Shown: in pieces, positions 25,501 through 31,238 of the stretch
Layout: each line of letters begins with the position of its first letter
How positions within the stretch are numbered: position 1 is the stretch's first letter
Source: Palsa-461 sp040414865
GTDB lineage: Bacteria; Actinomycetota; Acidimicrobiia; Acidimicrobiales; RAAP-2
Direction of reading: 5' to 3'
NCBI GenBank assembly: GCA_040414865.1
Contig: JBEDUR010000047.1
Location: 1 to 31,238, forward strand
Length of the DNA: 31,238 nucleotides
Notes under the pieces: model-generated
Databases searched by the model: none
The model's input: the letters and a program-made list of their open reading frames with translations, nothing else
What the model was told of the DNA's origin: nothing
Translations under genes and position numbers: made by a program

Positions 25501-25525
25501 AAACTTGACCTACTTAGTCATGTAT
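25501..25525. promoter_or_regulatory. Rrf2/IscR-like operator in the divergent cysD-cysH promoter
   Basis: In an AT-rich island, ACTTGAC (25503-25509) and GTCATGT (25517-25523) form an imperfect dyad, 6 of 7 pairs, with a 7-base centre. Over 25 bases it agrees at 20 positions with the IscR type-1 consensus as I remember it. Rrf2-family regulators such as CymR control cysteine genes in other bacteria. A TATACT at 25523-25528 overlaps one edge and may be the -10 box of the rightward promoter, so binding would block RNA polymerase. No Rrf2 gene is in the window. Confidence 0.5.
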
Positions 25526-25616
25526 ACTCGACCGACAGGCCCCGGACAAGTCTCGGCCGTGTACGGCTCGGAGCACCGGAGGCGAGGTGGCGAACCCGCA
25601 GCGAGAGGGTGCAGCG

Positions 25617-26297
25617 ATGACGGACATGACCACCAGCCCGAACGCGGCGCTGCTCGAGGAGCTCGCCGAAACCAACGCCGCACTCGAGCACGCCCCGGCC
25701 CAGAAGGCGATCGACTGGGCACTCGAACGATTCGGCTCCTCGATCGTCCTCGCCTGCTCTTTCCAGGACGTGGTGATCGTCGACATGGTGCACCGGTCCG
25801 ACCCCGGGATCGAGGTCGTCTTCTTGGACACCGAGGCCCACTTCGCTGAGACCCTGGCGCTGGTGGAGACCACCCGGTCCCGCTACGGCCTGAACTTGAC
25901 GGTGACCAAGCCGGTTCCGGGAGCCGAGTCGCGGCCATGTGGGACCGAGCAATGCTGCCAGTTCCGGAAGGTCGAGCCACTTCGTCGAGTGCTCTCGGGC
26001 AAGGACGCCTGGATGACCGCGCTCAAGCGGTCCGACGGCCCGACCCGTTCGACCATCCCCATCGTTTCCTTCGACGAGGCCTTCTCGCTGGTGAAGATCA
26101 ATCCGATCGCCACTTGGACCGAAGACGACATCGCCTCCTACGAGGCCGACCACGACCTGCCGGTCCACCCGCTGATCGCGAAGGGGTACCCGTCCATCGG
26201 CTGCGCGCCCACCACCCGGCCGGTGGCCGAGGGCGAGGATCCCCGCGCCGGCCGCTGGGCCGGCTCCGACAAGACCGAGTGCGGACTGCACAGCTGA
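25617..26297 (+). CDS. cysH: APS reductase-type CysH lacking one cluster cysteine
   Basis: This 226-aa protein is expected to reduce adenylyl sulfate (APS), or PAPS, to sulfite with thioredoxin. The catalytic C-terminus KTECGLH with C222 is present. The vicinal pair C113-C114 (EQCCQFRKVEPLRR) marks the 4Fe-4S, APS-using class. The second cluster motif normally reads GCAPCT; here it is GCAPTT, so C196 remains but the fourth ligand is T199. No APS kinase is visible nearby, again pointing to APS. ATG 25617 has GAGAGGG 7 bases upstream; GTG 25587, with GGAGG before it, would add ten residues and cannot be excluded. The stop overlaps the next ATG (TGATG). Confidence 0.9.
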   Translation: MTDMTTSPNAALLEELAETNAALEHAPAQKAIDWALERFGSSIVLACSFQDVVIVDMVHRSDPGIEVVFLDTEAHFAETLALVETTRSRYGLNLTVTKPVPGAESRPCGTEQCCQFRKVEPLRRVLSGKDAWMTALKRSDGPTRSTIPIVSFDEAFSLVKINPIATWTEDDIASYEADHDLPVHPLIAKGYPSIGCAPTTRPVAEGEDPRAGRWAGSDKTECGLHS

Positions 26298-28069
26298 TGG
26301 CACGCGACCCCGACAACCCCTACGGCATCCGGTTCCGGGGGAGCGACCGTCCCATGGCCTTCGTCACCCCCTACCGATGGACCCGGGAGCTGAGCGACGT
26401 GGAGCGGTTCAAGCTCGACCGCCACCCCCTTGAAGCGGCCCGCGACGTGATTGCCCGGTACTCGGTGGAGGGCCCGGCGGGGATCTACTCGACGCCCGGC
26501 GAGTCCGAGCGGCTGAAGTGGGTGGGCATCTATCCCCAGCGCCAGGGGGGCGACGCCTTCATGCTGCGGATCAAGGTGCCCGGGGGCCGGCTCTACGCCG
26601 ACCAGCTCCAGGAGATCGGGGTGGTGGCTGACGCCTTCGCCGAAGGCCCCGAGGACAGCGAGCTGTTCGGGAACCGCTACGCCGACCTCACCACCCGCCA
26701 AGACATTCAGCTGCACTGGATCCGCATCGAGGACGTGCCCCGAATCTGGCAGCGGCTTTGGGACGTCGGGGTCACCACTCTGCAGGCCTGTGGCGACTCG
26801 TCCCGCAACGTCACCTGTTGCCCGGTCTCCGGTGTCGACGCCGAAGAGGTGTTCGACGCGTATCCAGTGGCCCGGAGGATCTCGGACTTTTTCACCGGGA
26901 ACCGCGAGTATTCGAACCTTCCCCGGAAGTTCAAGATAGGGCTGACCGGTTGCCGGGAGAACTGCGCTCGGGTCGAGATCAATGACATCGCGCTGTGGCC
27001 GGCGCGTGCCTCCGACGGGACGCTCGGGTTCAACGTGCTGGCCGGGGGCGGCCTCGGTGACGGCGAGCGCATGGCCTCGGACATCGACGTGTTCGTGCCC
27101 CCCGACGACGCGTTGGAGCTCTGCCGGGCCATCGCCCTCGTCTTCGGTGAGCTGGGCAACCGGGAGAACCGGGGCTTGTCCCGCATGCGTTACCTGGTCC
27201 AAGAGCTCGGACCCGAGGGGTTCCGGGCCGCGGTGGCCGAGCGAACCCGCCTGCAGCTGGCGCCGGCGGGGGCCGAGCTCACCACGAGCTTCCGTGGAGA
27301 CCATGTCGGCGTCTTCCCGCAGCGAGACAAGGACCGCTTCTACGTGGGCGGGTCGGTTCCGGTGGGCCGGATGCGGGGCATGGAGCTGGTCGAGCTGGCC
27401 CGCCTGGCGCGCACCTATGGCGACGGGTCGATCCGAATCGGCACCGACCAGAACTTTGTGCTGACCGGGGTACCCGAGGAGCGTCTCGACGATCTCCTGG
27501 CCGAAGAGCTGCTGGCCAAGTATTCGCCGTTCCCCGGCCCTTTCGAGCGCGGCGTGGTGGCCTGCACGGGGTCGGAGTACTGCCGCTTCGCGGTGGTCGA
27601 GACCAAAGAGCGCGCGGTCAAGCTCGCTCGCCGGCTCGACGCCGAGCTGGACTCGGGCGGTCCGTCCCCGGTGCCGGTCACCCTCGGGCGGCGTCCCGAG
27701 ACCAACCGGTCCATTCCCGGCGAGGACCGCGGCGTGATCCGGCTGCACTTCTCGGGCTGCTCGGCCAGCTGCGCCCAGCCCCAGATCGCCGACATCGGCT
27801 TGCGGGGTGAGATCGCCCACGTCGGGGAGCACATCGAGGAGGCGGTCGACATCGGGCTCGGAGGCTCGCTCGGCCCCGACGCCGCCTTCATCGACTGGGT
27901 CGCCGGCGCCGTCCCGGTCGAAGAGACTCCCAAGGCGCTGGCCAACCTGCTGGACACCTTTGCCCGGCGCCGGCGGAGCGACGAGCCCTTCTACGCCTGG
28001 GCCCGCCGGACCGACAATGACGAGCTGCGCCGGATCATGTCCGGCCAGCCGGCCGAGGCCGCGCCGTGA
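26297..28069 (+). CDS. sir: Siroheme sulfite (or nitrite) reductase, assimilatory two-repeat type
   Basis: This 590-aa member of the nitrite/sulfite reductase family performs a six-electron reduction, here most likely of sulfite to sulfide. Two pseudo-repeats are visible. The first half has ACGDSSRNVTCCP (164-176) and GLTGCRENC (215-223). The second half carries the true siroheme-bridging 4Fe-4S ligands C423-x5-C429 and C488-x3-C492. NirA and ferredoxin-SiR are hard to separate by sequence; the cys gene neighbours favour sulfite. The gene overlaps cysH by one base (TGATG) and an FrhB-type gene by four (GTGA). It has no flavin or NADPH domain of its own, so a separate donor is needed. Confidence 0.92.
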   Translation: MARDPDNPYGIRFRGSDRPMAFVTPYRWTRELSDVERFKLDRHPLEAARDVIARYSVEGPAGIYSTPGESERLKWVGIYPQRQGGDAFMLRIKVPGGRLYADQLQEIGVVADAFAEGPEDSELFGNRYADLTTRQDIQLHWIRIEDVPRIWQRLWDVGVTTLQACGDSSRNVTCCPVSGVDAEEVFDAYPVARRISDFFTGNREYSNLPRKFKIGLTGCRENCARVEINDIALWPARASDGTLGFNVLAGGGLGDGERMASDIDVFVPPDDALELCRAIALVFGELGNRENRGLSRMRYLVQELGPEGFRAAVAERTRLQLAPAGAELTTSFRGDHVGVFPQRDKDRFYVGGSVPVGRMRGMELVELARLARTYGDGSIRIGTDQNFVLTGVPEERLDDLLAEELLAKYSPFPGPFERGVVACTGSEYCRFAVVETKERAVKLARRLDAELDSGGPSPVPVTLGRRPETNRSIPGEDRGVIRLHFSGCSASCAQPQIADIGLRGEIAHVGEHIEEAVDIGLGGSLGPDAAFIDWVAGAVPVEETPKALANLLDTFARRRRSDEPFYAWARRTDNDELRRIMSGQPAEAAP

Positions 28070-29313
28070 AGCGTTACCGGCTGCGGGAGGAGATGAACGG
28101 GATCGAAGAGCCCCCGGGCAAGGTCTGGTTCTGGGAGCTCGCCGCTGGGGTCATCGACGCCGACCGCTGCATCCAGTGCGGGACCTGTGTGGCGGTGTGC
28201 CCGTCGAATTCGATCGGGGTGAACGCCGACACCGGGCTTCCTGAGCTGGTGAAGATGTGCACCGGCTGCTCGCTGTGCTGGGACTTCTGTCCCCGGGGTG
28301 GGCTGCGCTACGAGGCGTTGTGGCCGCCGTCGAGTACCGAGGGAGACGTCGTCCGGGCCGACGCCGCCGATCCATATTTCAAGATCACCGGGGGACCCCC
28401 GGCCGACGGCTTGGGCGCGGTGCTCGAGGCGTACGCGGTTCGGTCCTCGGCCCGGAGCGACGGGGTCCAAGATGGCGGCGCGGTGAGCGCCCTGCTCATC
28501 GCCCTGCTGGCTGCAGGCGAGATCGATGGGGCGCTCGTGGCCAAGCCCAGTGCCGATCCCGAAGAGCCGTGGAAGGGCGTGCCCACCATCGTCCGCAACG
28601 CCGAGGAGGTCTTGGCGGCCGCCGGCAGCTTCTACAACCAGACGATGGCACTGGCCGCGCTGGACCTGTCCAAGTACCAACTTCCCCCCAACCCGCGCAT
28701 CGCCGTGGTGGGGACGCCGTGCGAGATACAGGGCATCCGGGCCATGCAGTCGAGGCGGTGGTGGACCGGTGCCCACCGGGTTGACGCAGTGGTGCTCACC
28801 ATCGCCCTCATGTGCACGAAGAGCTTCGACTACGAGGGGCTCATCCTGCGCGAGCTGCGTGACCAGCGAGGAGTAGATCTCGACCGGGTGGCCAAGATCG
28901 ACGTGATCCGGGGCAAGATGATCGTCGAATACCGGGACGGCCAGCTCGCGGTGGACGAGTCGGTGAAGAACTTCCACCACACCGCGCTCAAAGGCTGCGA
29001 CGAGTGCGCCGACTTCCTCGGACGCAGCGCCGACATCACCATGGGAAGCGTTGGTTCGCTCGACGGTTGGACCAGCGCGATCATCCGTAGCGAGCGGGGG
29101 CTGCTGGCCTTCGAGAAGGCTCGCACGAAACTCGACATCCGCAGCCTCGACGACCCCGACGCCCTCGTCCGGCTGGACAAACTGGACAAGAAGGTCGCGT
29201 TCGGTTCTTTGGAGCGCCCCTTCGACCCCGACGGCCCACTGTTCATCGACTACGAAGACCACGTGAACCGCTACGCCGGGACCGGCCGTGGGCCGAAGGT
29301 AGCCGTCCGGTGA
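28066..29313 (+). CDS. FrhB-type F420 dehydrogenase iron-sulfur flavoprotein, probable electron donor to the reductase
   Basis: This 415-aa protein starts with a ferredoxin module with two CxxCxxCxxxCP motifs (C35-C38-C41-C45 and C65-C68-C71-C75), enough for two 4Fe-4S clusters. FrhB N-terminal and C-terminal domains follow: GVQDGGAVSALL (133-144), RIAVVGTPCEIQGIRAMQ (211-228), ALMCTKSFDYEGL, and KGCDECADFLGRSADITMG. C219, C250, C311 and C314 may bind a third cluster, by analogy with FrhB. Relatives (FrhB, FpoF/FqoF, the N-half of archaeal Fsr) oxidise F420H2 on FAD. The order ferredoxin-FrhB matches FpoF. The GTGA overlap with the sulfite reductase suggests a complex. Whether it uses F420H2 or another donor is inference. 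Confidence 0.88.
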   Translation: MKRYRLREEMNGIEEPPGKVWFWELAAGVIDADRCIQCGTCVAVCPSNSIGVNADTGLPELVKMCTGCSLCWDFCPRGGLRYEALWPPSSTEGDVVRADAADPYFKITGGPPADGLGAVLEAYAVRSSARSDGVQDGGAVSALLIALLAAGEIDGALVAKPSADPEEPWKGVPTIVRNAEEVLAAAGSFYNQTMALAALDLSKYQLPPNPRIAVVGTPCEIQGIRAMQSRRWWTGAHRVDAVVLTIALMCTKSFDYEGLILRELRDQRGVDLDRVAKIDVIRGKMIVEYRDGQLAVDESVKNFHHTALKGCDECADFLGRSADITMGSVGSLDGWTSAIIRSERGLLAFEKARTKLDIRSLDDPDALVRLDKLDKKVAFGSLERPFDPDGPLFIDYEDHVNRYAGTGRGPKVAVR

Positions 29314-29633
29314 GCGCGCCCATCGAGAGAGACGCTCGGGGGGGCGCCGAGCTGCGCCTGCATGTCCCGAGCGAACCCGACGGCGAGCCCTGGCGCAGCC
29401 GAGTCCTCCAAAGCGCCACCTTGGAAGAGGTGATCGAAAAGGATGACGGCATCGCGGCTTGGCTCTGGGAGCGTTGGCGGATTCTCGAGTCGGCGGGGAT
29501 GGACCGATCGCGCTTCTTTGAGGTCGTTGCGAGTTACCACCGCGAGCTGTGGCTGTGGTTGATGGGCGAACGGACGTGGCAGCAGTGCTGCTCGGGGCTC
29601 ATCGGTCGCATCGAACGGCGGATCGCCGGCTGA
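29310..29633 (+). CDS. Small Trp-rich protein of the sulfite-reductase operon, function unknown
   Basis: This 107-aa protein resembles nothing I recognise. The GTG at 29310 overlaps the FrhB-type gene's stop (GTGA), so it is very likely a real, coupled gene. The N-terminal 35 residues are charged and look flexible. Residues 38-105 look helical and hold 6 of its 7 tryptophans (W51, W53, W56, W81, W83, W90), plus a vicinal cysteine pair C93-C94. No signal peptide or membrane helix is seen. It might be a small subunit or assembly factor for the reductase; that rests only on position. Confidence 0.75.
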   Translation: MSAPIERDARGGAELRLHVPSEPDGEPWRSRVLQSATLEEVIEKDDGIAAWLWERWRILESAGMDRSRFFEVVASYHRELWLWLMGERTWQQCCSGLIGRIERRIAG

Positions 29634-29653
29634 GCCAACACCGGGAGGAAGCG

Positions 29654-30508
29654 GTGCCTGCGCCCGCGGGCCCGATGGACGGGAGGCCACTGCTCACCCT
29701 GGCGGGGGTTCGGGTCGTCCGGTCGCGGCGGGCCCTCCTGGCCGACGTCGACTGGGAGGTCCGTTCGGGCGAGCGCTGGGTGGTGCTCGGCCCAAATGGC
29801 TCGGGGAAGACGACGTTGCTTCGGGTCGCCGGCGCACTCCTGTGGCCCACGGCCGGTCGAGTGGAGATCTTGGGCCACCGGCTCGGGACCGTCGACGTGC
29901 GGACCCTTCGGGCTCGAGTCACCTTCGTCAGCGCGTCGGTGGCGCGCGACCTGCGCCCGAGCCAGTTGGTGACCGAGGTTGTGGTGTCCGGCAAGTTCGG
30001 GGCTCTCGAGACCTGGTGGCATCGCTACGAGGAAGCCGACTGGGTCCGGGCCGAGCAGCTCCTGGCCGAGGCCGAGGCGGGTGGGGACGACGGCGTAGCT
30101 GCCCGGGAGTTCGGGGAGATCTCCGAGGGGGAGCGCCAGCATGTACTGCTTGCCCGGGCACTCATGGGCTCCCCGGAGCTCCTCCTCCTCGACGAGCCGG
30201 CGGCCGGCCTCGACCTCGGTGCCCGGGAGCGCTTCATCGCGGTGCTCGCCGGGCTGGCCGCGGACCCGCTGGCTGCACCTCTGGTGCTCGTGACCCACCA
30301 CACCGAGGAGATCCCGCCGGGGATCACCCACGCCCTCTTGCTGGCCGAGGGCCGGGTTCAGGCCTCGGGCCCCATCGCCGAGGTGCTCACCTCCGAGGCC
30401 GTCTCCCGGTGCTTCTCGGTGCCGGTCGCGTTGGGTTACAGCGGCGGTCGTTGGTGGACCCGGGCAGCGCTCGAGAGCGCTCCGCCTTCGGTGAAACCTC
30501 CCAGGTAG
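29654..30508 (+). CDS. Stand-alone ABC transporter ATPase (YlmA-like), no permease nearby
   Basis: This 284-aa ATPase has Walker A GPNGSGKT (46-53), signature ISEGE at 156-160 in place of LSGGQ, Walker B LLLLDEP (176-182) and the H-loop VTHHTEE. Where most ABC ATPases have the Q-loop glutamine, this has FVSASVARDL (91-100), as in the YlmA/ModF-like group. GTG 29654 is chosen for GGGAGG 5 bases upstream; ATG 29675 is possible. It begins 20 bases after the small Trp-rich gene and so seems to be the last gene of the cysH operon. No membrane or binding-protein gene accompanies it, so the substrate, if any, is unknown. Confidence 0.85.
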   Translation: MPAPAGPMDGRPLLTLAGVRVVRSRRALLADVDWEVRSGERWVVLGPNGSGKTTLLRVAGALLWPTAGRVEILGHRLGTVDVRTLRARVTFVSASVARDLRPSQLVTEVVVSGKFGALETWWHRYEEADWVRAEQLLAEAEAGGDDGVAAREFGEISEGERQHVLLARALMGSPELLLLDEPAAGLDLGARERFIAVLAGLAADPLAAPLVLVTHHTEEIPPGITHALLLAEGRVQASGPIAEVLTSEAVSRCFSVPVALGYSGGRWWTRAALESAPPSVKPPR

Positions 30509-30594
30509 CCCTTCGTTTGGCATCCACCTAGGCACGCGGGTGGCTCGGTAGCGTTGCCGACCGGTAGGTCAACGATCGAGGGAGAGGTGCTCCG

Positions 30595-30660
30595 GTGATC
30601 GTGCTGGTCCGCCCGGCGTTGACCCCCTGGTCCCGCCACTGGACAAGGAGGCGACGATGA
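30595..30660 (+). CDS. Possible 21-aa short ORF with its own ribosome site, upstream of the membrane gene
   Basis: GTG 30595 follows GGGAGAGG with about 7 bases spacing, a good ribosome site. The frame runs 21 codons to TGA 30658-30660, inside the ATGA of the next gene. The peptide has a hydrophobic start and ends in a run of arginines (RRRR). Of the short ORFs here it has the best Shine-Dalgarno. The downstream gene also has its own strong AAGGAGG. The rest of the gap (30509-30594) shows no clear promoter, though TAGCGT at 30549-30554 is a weak -10 candidate. Confidence 0.35.
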   Translation: MIVLVRPALTPWSRHWTRRRR

Positions 30661-31100
30661 ATGAGTCACTCACGGCCTGGAGAGGATGGGCCGAGGACGA
30701 GGGGCCGGAGTGGGACGGGCTCTTGGACGCCGAGCGGCATGAGCTGAGAGCTCTCTCCCGCCAGGTTGCCCGCCGGCGGCGCCGCAACATCTTCGGCGTC
30801 ATCTGTGCCGTGGGTGCGCTGGCCGGGCTGTTCGGTCTGGTGCCGGCCTTGCGCTGGTTGTGGTACTTGTTCCTTATTGATCTGATCTTTCTCATGGCAT
30901 TTGTCGGGTTATCGATGTACGCGGCGCGGATCGAGGCCGACCGAGACCATCCGCACCGAACCGAGGGTCGACCGCTAGCCAGCGACAGACCCCGGTCTTC
31001 GGTCGTGGACTACCTGTCGCCGGATGAGCTCATCGACGATCGCTCGGCAATGGACGCCTTCTACGAGCACGAGGACCGTCAGCTGGTCGCCAAGGGGTAG
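30657..31100 (+). CDS. Small two-helix membrane protein, unknown function
   Basis: This 147-aa protein has an acidic N-terminus with three Trp, then a basic patch ARRRRRN (39-45) directly before membrane helix 1 (about 45-63). Helix 2 (about 66-89) ends in SMYAARIEADRD, and a hydrophilic tail of 55 residues follows, containing YLSPDELID. By the positive-inside rule both ends should be cytoplasmic. ATG 30657 is set by AAGGAGG with 5 bases spacing. I do not recognise the family. It is followed by a tRNA gene, so the operon probably ends here. Confidence 0.75.
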   Translation: MNESLTAWRGWAEDEGPEWDGLLDAERHELRALSRQVARRRRRNIFGVICAVGALAGLFGLVPALRWLWYLFLIDLIFLMAFVGLSMYAARIEADRDHPHRTEGRPLASDRPRSSVVDYLSPDELIDDRSAMDAFYEHEDRQLVAKG

Positions 31101-31118
31101 ACACTGGTGGACCCCGGA

Positions 31119-31145
31119 AGCCCAGCTCAGGGTAACCTGAGGGCT
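31119..31145 (+). promoter_or_regulatory. Inverted repeat and candidate -10 (TAACCT) before tRNA-Ala
   Basis: CTCAGG (31126-31131) and CCTGAG (31136-31141) pair perfectly around GTAA; AGCC/GGCT extends the stem past a 3-base bulge. It could terminate the upstream transcript. TAACCT at 31133-31138, 11 bases before the tRNA, also fits a TANNNT -10 box. Both readings are tentative. Confidence 0.35.
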
Positions 31146-31149
31146 CGCC

Positions 31150-31222
31150 GGGGGTGTAGCTCAGTTGGCAGAGCGCTACGTTCGCAACGTAGAAGTCGGC
31201 GGTTCGAGTCCGCTCACCTCCA
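31150..31222 (+). tRNA. tRNA-Ala, anticodon CGC
   Basis: A complete cloverleaf can be drawn. The 7-bp acceptor stem pairs 31150-31156 with 31215-31221, the D arm is GCTC/GAGC, the anticodon stem is CTACG/CGTAG with loop TTCGCAA, and the T arm is GGCGG/CCGCT with TTCGAGT. The anticodon CGC (31183-31185) reads GCG. The acceptor holds G3 opposite T70, the G3:U70 pair that identifies tRNA-Ala. The discriminator is A at 31222; CCA is not encoded. Confidence 0.96.
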
Positions 31223-31238
31223 CTTACCTTCGGTCTGG

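Noticed and set aside
25505..25528. TTGACC plus TATACT as a standard -35/-10 promoter of cysH
   Set aside because: The spacer is only 12 bases, too short for a sigma-70-type promoter; TTGACC is better explained as part of the dyad.
26138..27832. 564-codon minus-strand frame opposite the sulfite reductase
   Set aside because: Shadow of a well-supported gene; composition is low-complexity and shows no motifs.
26297..28069. Reading the reductase as a nitrate-assimilation nitrite reductase
   Set aside because: Sequence alone allows it, but all neighbours are sulfate-assimilation genes and no nitrate reductase or transporter is present. Kept as a possibility, not the main call.

Overview
The window is high-GC bacterial DNA, about two thirds G+C or more by eye, and densely coded. 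Many starts are GTG and many genes overlap by 1-4 bases (GTGA, ATGA, TGATG). Gene order points to Actinobacteria. The series prmC - tsaC/sua5 - wecA - atpI - atpBEFHAGDC - murA matches the block I know from Mycobacterium (hemK-Rv1301-rfe-Rv1303-atp...murA). Other actinobacterial traits are a thiolase-like TLP1 protein, a PPi-type phosphofructokinase, the TreS/maltokinase pair, GlpX, an Asp-type MurA, apparent leaderless starts and an F420-type (FrhB) protein. An acidimicrobial-type lineage is my best guess; this is inference and no rRNA is present.

Layout. 1-782: end of prmC and tsaC (+). 942-2447: thiolase-like protein (-). 2532-5195: a short leader ORF, glyA and wecA (+). 5391-13200: the ATP synthase locus, two AtpI-like assembly genes followed by a, c, b, delta, alpha, gamma, beta and epsilon; delta has a duplicated N-terminal domain. 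13193-14194: glpX (-), tail to tail with atpC. 14342-16626: murA and meaB. 16696-19781: treS and maltokinase. 19813-20859: PPi-type phosphofructokinase. 20914-21897: galT (-). 22010-22507: a four-helix membrane protein. 22516-25466: siroheme dehydrogenase, cysN and cysD (-). 25617-30508: cysH, sulfite/nitrite-type siroheme reductase, FrhB-like iron-sulfur flavoprotein, a 107-aa Trp-rich protein and a lone ABC ATPase (+). 30657-31100: a small membrane protein. 31150-31222: tRNA-Ala(CGC). No stretch over 300 bases lacks a gene. I see no mobile element, prophage or CRISPR array.

The most interesting region is the divergent sulfur-assimilation locus, 22516-30508. One arm makes APS (CysDN) and finishes siroheme. 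The other reduces APS to sulfite (CysH) and sulfite to sulfide. The sulfite reductase gene overlaps a gene with two 4Fe-4S ferredoxin motifs plus FrhB-type F420-dehydrogenase domains. That is the same pairing of modules found fused in the archaeal F420-dependent sulfite reductase Fsr, but here it is split and uses the assimilatory, two-repeat type of reductase. I propose an F420H2-driven assimilatory sulfite reductase. A Rrf2/IscR-like operator sits in the divergent promoter. CysH has lost one of the four usual cluster cysteines.
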